Source: Udeniomyces pyricola
Lineage: Eukaryota; Basidiomycota; Tremellomycetes; Cystofilobasidiales; Mrakiaceae
Direction: 5' to 3'
NCBI GenBank assembly: GCA_039545295.1
Contig: BCIK01000017.1
Span: 1 to 64,000 of the forward strand
DNA length: 64,000 bases
The translations under genes and the position numbers were made by a program. How positions within the stretch are numbered: the stretch's first letter is position 1; each line of letters opens with the position of its first letter. The notes under the pieces were generated by a model that saw only the letters and a list, made by a program, of their open reading frames with translations, was not told the DNA's origin and made no database searches. This document shows, piece after piece, positions 46,454-58,796 of this stretch.

Positions 46454-49400
46454 TCACCGACGCTCCTTAACGAAGACTTGTAACCATACAAACGAAAGCG
46501 TCCCAAAGAGGACGATCGTCCCGATGAGAACCGCCGTATCGGGCCACCAGAACGCCTAAAAGGGAGGGAAAAAAAAAAGCCATGAACCCAAACCCAAAGA
46601 CCAGGAAGATGAAGGTTGAGAAAACTTCAGTTTAGCGGTTTTTTTGGTTCTTTGCGATGAAAACAAAAAATTGACGTGTTGCTTGGATAAGGGATGATCT
46701 TCTGAGGAAAAGGAGTCGACCACCCACCTGTGAGTGAAATCCAAACGTCGAGAGGATGACGGCTCCTGGAACTTCGATGTCGACTCCATACTGTCCAAAG
46801 GTACGCACAACCATAGAAGAAGAAGAAGAAAAACAGGTGAGAACGTGGGGACTAAAGCAAAACCAAGACCAAAACCGTCTTCGTGTTCTGGGTGCGATGG
46901 TAATCCAAAGAGCAGCATTCTCCTGGAAGACGAATGGATGGGTACACATGTATCTCTCGCTGCTCATGACTACGTGGGCTTAAGGTTGACATCTGGTCAG
47001 AGGTATTTACCTTGTGGTCCTTGAGCTGGGTGGTCCGGAGCTCGTTAACGAGGAGAGCCTCGAACCCGGCATGGAAGAAGGACACGTTCATGAGAGCCCG
47101 GACGAGGAGCGAGGATTGGTTGTAGTTCATGAGGAAGCCACCAAAGAGGAGGCTAGAGAAGATGTGTAGCAAAGAGTGTAAAGAACAGGAAGTGGGATTA
47201 GTGCTGAGTGACCACAGCATTGCGAAAGAAGGGAAAAGACACAGAAAGCGAGAGGAGGGATGACGAAAGAATTCACTTGTAGAGCATGACTAAACTTCCA
47301 ACGAGGTTCGCCAACCCCGTGTTGGCGACAGCGACAGAGATGAAAAAGACAACGCTAGCCGTGGCGAGGTTGAAAAGGACGAGCGTGAGGAGGAACTTCC
47401 AGAACTCGACGAGGTTCGGCACGAGTCCCACGAGACCGTAAACGATGGAACCGAGGATGATCGAGGGGATGATGCGGAGAGGAAGGATGTCGAAAAGGAC
47501 TTTGGACAGGAAGTAGGCGAACGGAGAGTAGTAACCGTTTGCTCTGAGCACCCAAGATAAGGACGTGCAAGGTCGAGCAGCGGGTCAGGGTCGGGCGTAT
47601 AAAGCAAAAGAGGGTGGCGAAACAAACAAGACTCATCATACCTTTCCCTCATGAAGAGAAGCCTCTCGTTGGCGAACAAGCCGAGCGAAGTCAACGACGA
47701 AAAGGCAAACAAGGCAAGGATGAAGAAGAACAGGCCAAGTCGGTTTCTGAGGGGAGGACGTATGGAGGAACGATAGGAGACGCAAAGCGAGCAGTCAGGT
47801 TAGTAAACAAAGTATAGGAAGGCTCAGAGAAAAAGAAGGGAGATTGCCGTTGAGAATAGACTGCGCCCTTACTGGAAGGATCCAAGGTCGATGCCAATGT
47901 TCCTGTAGAGGCCTGCGCAGAGGACTGGAAAAGATCAAGATCATGGCCGTCAGTTCTCGGGGTTTTAAATGTTGTCAAGGCACAAGCAAAGGCGAAAGGG
48001 CTCACGAGCGACAACGACCGACATGAGGTAGTGACCGGCCATAAGCATGGGGTTTCTATTGAGACGAAGATAGTATGAACCACGATAACAGAGTAAGCCA
48101 ACCAAAGTTGTCATGTAAAGAGGAGAGTGAATGTGTCGACACGTACCGATAAAGATTCTTGAACGCTCGACCGCTCAAGATCTTGAACTGCATCCAGGGA
48201 CTCGCCCTCTGGTAACCCTTCATCATGCCATGCTCGCCCTCTTCGGCCCACGCGCCTTGACTCTGGATACCTCCGAGACCCGGACCGTGGCCATGAGCCC
48301 TGGCTCCAGCAATCTCGGCCTTAATGCGAGTGGCAACCTCGCTTCGGTCGTAAGATGAGATAAGATTGGCTAATTTCTCCGGTAAGGCCTCGCCGTTACC
48401 AACAGCGATTGTGGACGATGAAGCGGACGACGAGTCAGGTGATGGGGAGGAAGACGAAATCCCGAGAATCCGAGCCGCCTTGTCCTTGGACTTCTGGAAG
48501 AGTGATGCAGAATCAAGGGAGCCACGTTCATCGGCAGGGACGGTATCCGGTGGAGGTAGGGATGTCACCGTTCGGGCATGACCATTCTCGGGATCAGATA
48601 AGCGGTCGGAGGACGTGTCGATGAGGCGAGCAACGTCGGCGTCGACTCGATCTTTTCGGTCGCTAGAAGTTTCCTCCCCAGCAGCCTTCATCGTGAGGTC
48701 AACTATCGGCACGCAAAAAAAGAAGTAGCCGGGCTATGTCAGTCCGGGTATGTCTCTGACGTGAGTCGGGGGCAAAGAACGTTCGGTTGTTACCCACTCA
48801 AAAAGTCAGCAATGTTGAAGCCTGGAGGACATGGGTGACCAATGGACTCAAAGTAAGCCTGGCAGCGATCGTAGTCGCCCGAGTAGACGACCTGACCGCG
48901 AGCAAGCAGAATCAGTCGATCAAAGAGGGCGACAATATTGCTTCGAGGCTGATGAATCGTAAAGACGACGGTTCGCTTGTAGTCCCGGGCGAGGGTGACA
49001 AGGGACTCGATAACGTTGAAGGCGTTAAAGGCGTCGAGGCCTACCCGTGCAAAGGAATATATATATCAACGATGATTAGCTGTGCGACGGCAGTGACAAT
49101 GTTTGCTTAAAGAAAAGTAGAAAATGAGAAGGACGACACACCCGAAGTGGGTTCGTCGAGTAGCAAGACGGAAGGCGATGTAACGAGCTCGCACGCAATC
49201 GAAACCCTTCGCTTTTCTCCACCCGAGATGGAGCGTCGACCTAAGCAGAGATAGGGAGGACGAGGAAGACACCCACAGAAGCAAAAAGTCATCAGAATCT
49301 CAGCCCAGAAGAGACAAGGCCGATGCCCGATCGTGCGTGACTCACCACTTTCGCCAATTCTAGAATCCTTGATGCCCAAAATCCCAAGCTCCTGCATCGT

Positions 49401-51919
49401 CTCGAGTGTCCTAAACCTCTTGGCCTCGAGGCTCATGTCTCTGGGCAATCGAAGCATGGCTGAGCAGAGAATCGTCTCGTACACCGTCAACGTGCTCATC
49501 AACGTATCCTCTTGGTCCACAAATCCCACAATACGCCTGAATTCATCTTCGTCACTCTCTCCGCGCTTAATGCGGCGACCGTTGACAAAGATGTTGCCAC
49601 CAACTGAGCCATGTTTGTCCTTGTGAGCGAGAATGTCAAGGAGGGTGGATTTTCCTGCGCCGGAAGCACCCATGATGGCGCAGACCTGACCCGGCTTGAC
49701 GGATCCCGAGATAGAGGAGAGTATCTTCTTCTGGTTGACGGTGTAGGAGAGAGACGAGAACTGGAGCGTAGCGGGGACATGATCGGACATGAGCTTGGCA
49801 GTTTCTTCGGCAGGCAATCGGATCGAGCCAAAGTCCTTGGAGTGGCCTGTCGTACGGCCAAGGTACCAAAAGACTGTCGGAAGACATCAAAGGTCAGAGC
49901 ACTGGTCAGGGAAGCTGATCAGCTAACTGTTACTGCCACGAAACAGAGACAGCTTACGGAGACCAGAAGCCAAGACGACAAGGCCTGCGCCGGCCGCGCT
50001 CATAGCAACCCACTTGCTGTTGTCAGGTCGAGGCGGTCTCTGTGAGGCCAAATCAGCGAAACCCAAGATCTGTCAGGTAATCTTGACTTTCGCCAACGCT
50101 ACGGGCAACAGTGGCATTGGAAGAAGCACACAGGAAACGCACCTCGTAGCCAGGAACCAAAGATAGAGGCAAGCATTCTCCGCTGTCGCACTCGAGCGTG
50201 ATGTACGGATCGCCAAAGACAGTGTCGATGAGATCATTCATGGCGGGTTCCTTGAATTGACATCCCTTGCCAGTAGTACAGGTGAACGAGCCGGGCCCTC
50301 TAACCTCTTCCTGGAGGAACTCGTCGATGCTATGTTCCGAGACCAATCAAACGCATAAGTCTTCGGCCATCGGAGAGCAGCTTGATGTCGCGTTTCCTTC
50401 AAAAGACCAATCATGAGCCAACTTACTTGACACTTCCATCCTCGCCACACAACATTCTGCCCGGCACACAATCGCATCGGATCTTGCCGCACTTGTACTC
50501 CGTTACATTGGAATTCGACCCCGGGATGAACTTCCAGTCGCACTCGTCCAGCGTGCAGTAAAAGGACTCGACGCTCGCGATCCAGAATTGGAAATTACAA
50601 GTCTTTTGCTCAGGCTGGTCAGATGTTGAGGTTGCGTTGGTCGAGCACGAGAATGTGACCTGAGGCTTCTTGGATCCGAGTTCCCGGATGATGGCCGGGT
50701 CTGACGAGGCGAACGAGGAAATAAAGTAACGATCGTCAGCACAGAGGAATATGATGGCGGCGATGTGAGGGCCCGATCTGTAGTCAGTATGAAACGATGT
50801 ACGTACTGGTGACGTCGCACATTTGGAAGTTTTCACGGACGGTGTTGCCGCCTTTGTAGCAAGTCATGTTCTCCGAGCTCTCACCATCGATGAGGGAGTC
50901 CCAGCCAGGAAGCCGGAAGTTGGCGCAGGCATCATCCGTCTGACAAGCTAGAAACCATGAGAACGAAACCAAACGGCGGTTGAAGAAAAGTTTAGGACAT
51001 TCATTGCGTCAGAACACAACTCAATGGGTAGGATGAACACCGATCGGATGAGACCTACTGTTGCAGTTCACGCCACTCCACCCGTCGTCGCATTCGCACT
51101 GCTCGCCGTCCTTTCTCTGGTGTCGATTAGGTCCATCGGCGAGGGAGTCACAAACTAGACGGGGAAAACATAGATGGTCCCAGGAACAAGAGACGGAGTG
51201 AGTCTATTAATGCGGCGTTGCGCGATCTAGTATGAGCAACAGCAGCAGCCACCGGATTCAACGGTGAGACGGCCGGTGGAGGGAGACCGAATCGACATAC
51301 GCGGTGTCAAGCAGTCGATGCCTCCCCAACCTGCAGGACACTTGCACTGTCCATCAAACTGGTTGCATTCTCCGTACTGCTCGCGAGAAAGGTCAAGAAA
51401 GCGGGAGATAGAGATCATTAGCAAGGTTAGGTCATTCGGTCAATCAAACAGGCGAGAGTCTAATAACGGACCTGGCCGCAGTTGAACTTTGGGAGAAGAC
51501 AGTTGAAGCACTGGCACTCGTCTTGCTTGGCTAGGGTAGTGAGAAATATTTAGAAATGTCAACTTTGCCGTCATTGATGGTCAGGAAAAGGCTTGAACGA
51601 AGTATAAGAGGGCAAGTGACTGACGAGGTATCAGCTGCTACGAGGCCAAGTGCAATACGATGAAGCCACCAACGGAGTGGCGAGACATCCAGTCAGCCTC
51701 TCGATATCGGCTCAACAACGCACGCTTCAGGGGCAATCGACTCACTTGGCCGGATCCCCAGTGGGTAAGAAGCGAACTCTGATGGAGGTCAGAGTTGCCA
51801 AAAAGTCGGATCGAGGACGAAGAGAGGTTGAGCTTGGGCGAGGATGCGGTGGCGGAGGTGGCAGCGCCGGTTGAGAAGGCGAGGGCGATGGGGATGAGGG
51901 TTGAGAGGGAAGGCAGCAT
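46454..51919 (-). CDS. ADP1: Adp1-like ABC transporter (ABCG, with EGF-like ectodomain)
   Basis: A predicted membrane transporter of about 1050 residues resembling yeast Adp1. It begins with a signal-peptide-like [19 protein letters not shown], then a Cys-rich lumenal part (about 51640-50050) with EGF-like units such as [19 protein letters not shown] and [12 protein letters not shown], and a membrane segment near [18 protein letters not shown]. The ATPase domain follows: Walker [10 protein letters not shown] (about 49645-49671), signature [15 protein letters not shown] (about 49181-49235), Walker [12 protein letters not shown]-loop TIHQPRSN. The C-terminal half (48100-46454) has six or so membrane helices, including [20 protein letters not shown]. 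It ends in KERR, a possible ER-retrieval-type basic end. A long Ser/Asp linker separates the ATPase and membrane domains. Exon 2 appears to be a 13-nt exon near 51636-51624, needed to keep frame. Substrate unknown. Confidence 0.9.
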
Positions 51920-52291
51920 GGGCCCGTGTTGAGGCTGTTGGAGATGGTTTTCAGTAAGAAGAGAGATGGAATGGGCGACAGGGGTGACAGATCGAGGGAG
52001 AAAACAGGACTGGATGATGGGATGGGGTATAGTAGTAAGGGGATTACTGGGTCGATATCATCATGATGCCATGCCATATTAGACGTGTCCAAGCGTATCA
52101 TGACTGTGTCAGTCCCGGCGGTTTCGCGTCGGTAGACAGGTCCGGTGCTTTNNTTTTTTTTTTTTTTTTTTTTCTTCTTCTTCTTCTTTCTTTTTTCTTC
52201 TTTTCCGATTTTTCCACATAACATGACCTAGTTTCACAACTCACACCATTGCATCCTGGCCAAACCACGCGAGTCGGTCATCTCGAACCTG
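51920..52291. other. Intergenic with poly-T and undetermined bases
   Basis: A 372-bp space between the ABC transporter start and the IST3-like stop. N bases at 52152-52153 precede a run of about 20 T and a TTC-rich tract (52154-52205). The open frame that crosses it is composed of homopolymer sequence and is not accepted. Confidence 0.7.
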
Positions 52292-53937
52292 TCAATCCCA
52301 CCGTCGCTCCCCTCGCGGTCCATCGTCACGGTAGCCTCCTTCTCTACCCGTCCTGTACGTCTCACGCTCCCTCGACCTCGGCCTCGATCGGTCAGCTCTT
52401 GAGTCCCGCGTCTCCTCCCGGTCATCCCATCGACTGCTTCGAGCAACAAGTCCAGACTCATCGTTGCCCCTAGATCGCATTCTCTCTTCCCGATCTCTGC
52501 TTTGGGCTTCATCCCTTCCAAACCCATCAGATCTCCTCCCATCATCTCGCCTCCTTGACGACGATGGAGACCGAGACCTCGATCTCGAGCTCGTCCTTCT
52601 TCTCTGGCGCTCGCGTTCGCCATCCCGTTCGTACGAATCCCGATCGCGATATCGCTTTTCCTTTTTGTCCGACTTGTCCCGTTTCTTTTCTTTTTTGTCA
52701 GACTTGTCCTTCTTGTGCTTGTCCTTTTTGGGCTTGACAAGAGCAGAAGACTCGGATCCTTCTTGAGATTCTCGTAACTGTGTCCAGAAGAAGAATAAGG
52801 CGAACCCCTGTCAGCGAACCGTTCGGGGGTCCGGGGGAGGGGGGGGGGGTCATATGTGACATCCGGACATGAGTAAGGCCGACGTACGCGTTCTTGTCGG
52901 ATGTATGCTGCCATCGGATCCTCCAAATCAACGTCGTCATCATCCCTCCCGTTGTCCTCTTGGCCGCGAATGTCTCCTCTGGAGCCCGATGGCCCGCCGA
53001 CAAGCGAGGGCATAGCATTCATGCTCGGCGCGTCGGGCTCGATGATCTCGCCATCAGCATCCTTGGTCTTGGGTTGCTCATAGTTTTTGGTGTGGTCGAC
53101 CTGAGCTCAAGTCAGTCGTGACAAAGCGATAACAACGAGTGAGTAAGAGTCAGCGATGGCGCAAGTTTATGCGGTGTTGCCCTAGTCCAAGAACGCAGCA
53201 AGGTCCGACGCGACGACGCGACGGCGAGAAGGACGAACTCGAAGCGTGCGACCTCCGACCTTGGCGCCGTTGAGGTTATCAACGGCGAGGACTGTGGACC
53301 GTTGGTCGAGATACATGATGAAGGCAAATCCTCTGGATTTGCCAGTTTCCTGCGGTGAGAAAAGCGTCAGAAACGTCAGTATGAAGAGGGGACGACGGGT
53401 CAGAAGCAGATTGGAGCAAGGCAGACTGGGTGAGAAATCGGATGAGGGATGGGTATAGGGTACGAGACCGATGAGGAAAAAAAAAAACAAGAAATTAACC
53501 TTGTCCTTTGGAAGATTGATGTCGGCAATCTCGCCGAACCTGGAGTGATAGGACGGATGAGTGAGTGGACTGTGCGAGGGGTGATGACGATTTCGCTCGG
53601 GCAGGGCTGGGCTTACTGAGAGAAGACGGTGATGACATCGCCTTCGGTGAGGCCGTTGTTGAGGCCACCGACGAAGATGTAAGCGGAATCTGTTGATGAG
53701 AACAAGCATTAGAAAGGGGTGGGCGAGGGACGTCATGTAGAGAGCGAGACGAGTGGAGAGAACAAACCCTTGTAGTCGGCATGCCAGGAATCGTCGGTCC
53801 CCTTGCTGGTGGCGAGCTCGCGGAGGTTGATCTGGTTGATTTCTTTGACGACGCTGTGGGTGAGTACGACAAGAACATTAGCTGCGATGATACCATGAAG
53901 GGGAGAAAATGATGTGACAAGGATGGACTGACTTCAT
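52292..53937 (-). CDS. IST3: Ist3/RBMX2-like RNA-binding splicing factor
   Basis: A predicted RNA-recognition-motif protein of roughly 330 residues, like yeast Ist3/Snu17 of the RES complex, which acts in spliceosome activation and pre-mRNA retention. Exon 1 is only 53937-53933 (ATGAA); others are about 53853-53768, 53689-53617, 53538-53499, then pieces ending near 53210, 52890 and 52292. The order is INQINLRELATSKGT, SWHADYKDSAYIFVGGLNNG (RNP2 IFVGGL), VFSQFGEIADINLPKDKETG, KSRGFAFIMYLDQRSTVLAV (RNP1 KSRGFAFI), NLNGAKVGGRTLRVDHTKNY. The C-terminal half is a Lys/Asp- and Arg/Ser-rich tail, longer than in yeast Ist3 and like RBMX2. Four introns inside one RRM are notable. Confidence 0.9.
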
Positions 53938-54239
53938 GATATGGCTGGATGTGAACGTATACGTAGTCGTCGACGTACGGGTGCTGGCTATCACACAGTA
54001 ATGTTAGCGAGCTTATGATAAGTGGCTGCTTCGGCGATTCAATTCTTCGGGCATCATAAGCCCATAAGCGTCTACTATGATCGGCCATATCTGAATATAA
54101 GCCACAAGTAACCACAAGCGCCTCATGATGTCGGCATTTGTATTTGGTTTTGGCTTTCCCCTTTACCCCACGCCTCAAGTCATTCAAACCATCCCTCCCC
54201 CGCTCTCTCGTTCTCCACCACATATTCCCCCCATTAACC
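53938..54239. promoter_or_regulatory. Divergent promoter, IST3 / membrane protein
   Basis: A 302-bp region between divergent ATG codons. No element recognised. Confidence 0.4.
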
Positions 54240-55532
54240 ATGTCTGATTCCAACAGCGTCCCTCCTACTGTTCTCTATCCCATTATCGTTAGTCATCCCA
54301 TCATCTCAGCTTTCCTTGAATCGAGTGCGGATGACCTTATCCATCATTCTCAATCACTCACCCAGCTATTGCTCCATGCCTCTTCGTCATCCACCGGCCC
54401 ATGATCCGATCCATTCATCCATTCCAATCCTGCATGTCTGGTTTTAATCTCCCCCTTATCATAACAGTGCGCACTTGGAGCTTTGATCGTCGTTACCATT
54501 ACCTTCATCCTCTTTTGGGCGATGCGTCAGCAGAAGCTGTTGCAAGCTAGGCTCCATCAACTCGGCCTCCTCTCCGGCCATCGTCATCACGCCCACGCCC
54601 GGTCAGACGAACTCGAGGCGGTCCGGCCCGAGCTCTGGGAAGTCGTTCTCGACGAGCAAAAAGGAGACGAAGAGTGGGACTGGGCTCTCGAGGTGAGTGT
54701 CGAGTATGATCCGAAGTATTCATCGCTTGTGGGCCGATTGTCAACTGGCAAAGAGGTTTCCCCGGGCGCCTTGGGCCTTTTCCTCTTCTTTTTTTCCGGC
54801 CCGGGCCGAGGAACGAATTGCTCGCAGTTTCTGCCGTGGAGTAGAAAATTCATAACCGCCCTGGCTTATGAACCTTGGTCATCATCACCACCACCCACTC
54901 TGAAAAAATTGGTATACATATCATTTGTATTCCATCCTTTACTCCTCATGGCACAACTCAGGGCCATCGACTCGGCCTTGAGCCGACGCCGGTTGCCCCG
55001 AATATAATCGCCCAGATTTCTTTGCCTCCCTTCACATAGCTCTCGCTCACCTTCCGCTCAACCTGCATCGCCATCTCACCCGCCAGAGCACACGCTCACC
55101 ATCGCACCATCATCATCAATATCGCCCATGAGGCGTGTTCGATTGGCGTATAATGGGGACCGTTACTTAACTAATTATGTTGTGCTTTTTTCTTTTGATC
55201 CTCCTTGTTTGACTCGCTGTATACCTCGGTCATTCTGCCTTGGTTGCACACAGCCTATCTCGCTTTTACCACTCCCGTATCGACCCAACACCCGAATCCT
55301 CCCTTCAATCGCTCCTCCACTCCTGATATCCGTAATCATTGCCCATCCTCGACTGGATCGAGCCGACTATTCCCGTACGCCGAGCCGGGCCAACCTGATG
55401 GAGGGCGACGACTACGACGACGACGACATGGTTGAACAGCTCGAGGACGTCGAAGTTGGACTCGCGGAGATCACCGTCAAGGGTGATTGGCGATACGTTA
55501 CAGGGGTCACCTCGCTTGGATTTCTGGAGTGA
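54240..55532 (+). CDS. Small single-span membrane protein
   Basis: Exon 1 is 54240-54287 (16 codons, MSDSNSVPPTVLYPII) and exon 2 is 54468-54692, both phase 0. Joined, they give a membrane helix: CALGALIVVTITFILFWAM, followed by RQQKLLQARLHQLGLL and an acidic segment ending GDEEWDWALE. I do not know a named family, although short basidiomycete proteins of this layout exist. The rest is unresolved. Possible later exons lie at about 55040-55140 and 55250-55532; the last has two competing frames, one ending in an acidic DDYDDDDMVEQLEDVEVGL stretch with stop at 55530-55532, the other ending in an Arg-rich run. The end given is for the acidic frame. Confidence 0.55.
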
Positions 55533-56139
55533 ACTTGAAGGCACTGATTGGTTGGCGACTTCCCGCAGGCCGCTCGACGCCGTACCTATCATTTTGCATG
55601 CTGGCGCATTCTTTGTTCGTTTGACTGGCCCTCGATTCCACATCTCCTCTTCCATTTTTTTTCCATCTCCCACGGATTTTTCCCTGTGTTTGTCTCGACT
55701 GGGACGGACCGACTGTGACTGTTTCGTCTATCTGTCCAAAACCCGGCTTCCTTGTTTTGCTATGTCATTCTCGAATGGCTGTCCGTTTACTATTAGATCT
55801 CACTGTTGCCGCCTGACGGGGCTATTTGTGCCTTTATGATTTGTGTGCTTGTGTTGTTGTTCCGTATGCATGTTGGGTTTTATGTTGGGTTTGCAGTTGA
55901 AGTTTGAGCCTCGTTGGAGAAAATGAGCGAACGACCAGAGGACTGATGATTGATCTGGGAGCTGGAAAAATGGGATGACTCGAAAAGACGATTGATTTCG
56001 GCCGTCGCTCCTCATCGATCATCGGCGTCGGCCCTCGGGTTTATCCGACGATGGCATTTTCAAACAACGCCTTCCCCCCAGTTCCCTCTGCACTTGATTT
56101 CCTTCGTTCTGCCTACACCACATCGAACCCCCATTCACC
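55533..56139. other. Intergenic region
   Basis: About 600 bp between the putative end of the small membrane protein gene and the dehydrogenase start. Contains two near copies of ATGTTGGGTTT near 55869-55890. No gene supported. Confidence 0.5.
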
Positions 56140-58333
56140 ATGACCACGATCCCTACTCCCCCGTCAGAACGGGGCAACGTGCTCGTCAAGGCTGCCGACG
56201 CTACTATCTGGATCCCTACCAATCTTCACTACGCCGTTCAGTCCCCGTCCTCTGATGCTTCCGTATCGACTCGACAAGGTCGACGAGCTGCATGAGTATT
56301 GACGCCCTGTTCACTTGTTTCTTTTCATTCACACTTGACTGGCTCCAACTCAGGCTATCGCTCATGCTCAGAAGCGGTTCAAAAAGGTCATTCTCGAAAC
56401 GGACAACGTTCCTGAAGAAGAGGCCCTCTCCGTATGCCATGGGATCGTGTAAGGAACCCCTCCCCTGCACTTGATTTTCTGGTTTTCCTCTATCCTTCCT
56501 TGCACCAAAAACCCAACATCCCAACAGAAACCAAGCGCTGACCAAAGATCTCACTGACTTCACTGATCAGCCTTCGACCGTACAATCTCTCTCGCGAGAA
56601 GCTTCTTCGAGCACCCCATCTTCGAGGTATCGCTCGGAACGGCGTCGGATACGATTCGATTGACAAACCGACGGCCAAGGACCTAGGAATCTGCGTCATG
56701 AACGTCCCTGGTCGGTAGTTCTTCTCGTTTTAGTCCTCTTGAACATGATCAATCCAGATCGACGACGGAAGCGGCATGGTCGCTCACGATGGGTCTGGTC
56801 TTTTGTCTTTTATCTTTTTGATTGGCGGCATCTCAATCCCGCTTCCTTTCTCCACCCAACAAACAAAACAGGCAAGAATGCCGAAGCCGTCGCCGAACAA
56901 ACCCTGACGTTTGCTCTCGTTCTCCTTCGTCGAGTTGCCGAGATGGACCGTCGATTGCGCGCAAAGGAGACTTTCCGCACCATCGGTCCAATGGGGAACT
57001 CGCTCCGAGGAAAACGCATCGGAATCGTTGGCATGGGCGCCATCGCTAGACGGACAGCGGAATTGTTTGTACGTTCAAAGCTGCCTCTTCTTCTACTTTT
57101 TTTCTTCTTTTGGTTTGTCTCATTCTATTGGCCTTTCTGCTGAGAGCCGGAATTGACGAATCTACCAATGCTTCTGGCTCCATATATCTACTCGGCATCA
57201 ACTGACCCCTTCCATCACTTTTGATAACGTCCTGTCCAACCATCCCTTAGTACGCCACGTTCCAATGCGATCTCCACGTCTACTCACCGACCTCCGATCC
57301 TCTACGATGGACTTCCTCAGATCCCACAACCCCTTATCCTCTTCCTCATACTCGTCACGACAACCTCTCCACGTTCCTCCCCACGATCGACATCCTCACG
57401 ATCCACTGCCCACTCACGCCGAGCTCCAAGCACCTCATCGGTCCCAAGGAGCTCGAAATGCTGCACGACCGAGCTTTGGTCATCAACACCGCTCGAGGAG
57501 GGATCGTCGACGAAAAGGCTCTCGAAGAGGCGTTGAGAGCGGGCAAGTTGGGTGGCGCTGGAATTGATGTCTGGGAGGTCAGCCCAATCTCTAATTGCAG
57601 GAAGGGATGGTGAACGTCCTTTGACCAACGTCGAGACACACTTGTTGGGATGTCTTCCAGGTGCTCGAATCAGGTTTCTTGTTTGCTTTGGACTTTATCA
57701 CTGACTTGAAAAATGTTTGAATATTTCCCCCCTTCAACGCTCTCTTCACCCCTACGTATACCCTGCTATCATCCTGGTGACCATTTTCACTTCTTGACCG
57801 GCCTCTGCCGTCCTTCTAGAACGAACCCCCAACATACGCCCAATACGGAGGTCTTATCTCGCTCGAGAACGTCATCTCGAATCCCCATACGGGAGCCTCC
57901 ACGGATGAAGTCCAGAACGAGACGTGTTGTCAAGCAGTCGATCAACTCGTGCGTCCTCATCCCGTTCGAGCAATTAATTTCTCACCCACCCTCACACATA
58001 TATATGACACAGTTCTACGCCTCGCACTAGCTATTGCCCCCCCTCATCTGCTGGCCTTCCCTTCGCGCTCCTCATACATCCCCTCCAGTCACTCTTCTTT
58101 ACGTTCAATCAGGATCACGTTCCTAACACACATCCCATTTCTGCTTTCTCTTCCTCCTCCTCCGCTCCCCTTCCCCTTGAACATCAAAAACAAATACGAA
58201 ATTCATCCGGCACACCAATCTGGACTCGTGCACCGGGCGATTTTTGGGTTTTCTACGGATCGACTTGACATCCCATCCCATCATTTAGGCCGACTACCTC
58301 GATGGATTTCCGGCTCGCAACCGAGTCATCTGA
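56140..58333 (+). CDS. D-isomer-specific 2-hydroxyacid dehydrogenase
   Basis: A predicted 351-residue NAD(P)-dependent dehydrogenase related to D-3-phosphoglycerate dehydrogenase. Seven exons: 56140-56262, 56354-56448, 56571-56710, 56872-57068, 57251-57577, 57820-57948, 58289-58333. GIARNGVGYDSIDKPTAKDL and NVPGKNAEAVAEQTLTFALVL are the substrate-domain blocks. The Rossmann motif is GKRIGIVGMGAIARRTAEL. The catalytic Arg is in INTARGGIVDEKALEEAL, the Glu-containing stretch follows GGAGIDVWEVNEPP-like sequence, and the catalytic His is in ISNPHTGASTDE. The C-terminus, ADYLDGFPARNRVI, sits in a separate 45-nt exon after a 340-nt intron, the longest in this gene. There is no ACT domain, so it is not a classical allosteric SerA. 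The natural substrate cannot be fixed. Confidence 0.88.
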
Positions 58334-58796
58334 GAAGGACCCAACGATCAATGCTTTATACCCGCACGGTGCTGGTCCCTGGTCACGATACATGATAGCG
58401 TTCTTGCATGAAAGGAGACATCTCTTTGGCAAGGCTGCAAAGAAAGAGTTTCAAAGTCTCGCCTGACCCTGCTCAAAGGGATCCTTTAGTTGTCGTCAAG
58501 ATGGAGAAGGAAAAAAAACCGAATTTAGCTCAAAGAAAGACCTTTGAAAAGGCGATGTAAGATATCGACCAAAGGCACAAAGGATGATATGTACGTCCCG
58601 TTTTTGAGTTGAGAACGTGAATCCCCCCCCCCCCTTCCCTCCCTTGCCTCCTCCTCCAATTGACCATCGACCATCGACATGCTTTAGGTGCTGACTCCGG
58701 TATCGATTGCCTTCAAACGACCGCGCGCCTCCTCATTAGTAATCAATAATCGCGCGTTGGTCGGCTTATCCTAACTGTAAATCAGAGCACATTCGA
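58334..58796. other. Convergent 3' regions
   Basis: A 463-bp interval between the dehydrogenase stop and the stop of the unknown 719-residue gene. A poly-C run lies near 58624-58635. Nothing else is seen. Confidence 0.55.

Noticed and set aside
51742..52224. Long frame upstream of the ABC transporter start
   Set aside because: It runs through poly-T and N bases; the ATG at 51919 in another frame gives a good signal peptide.
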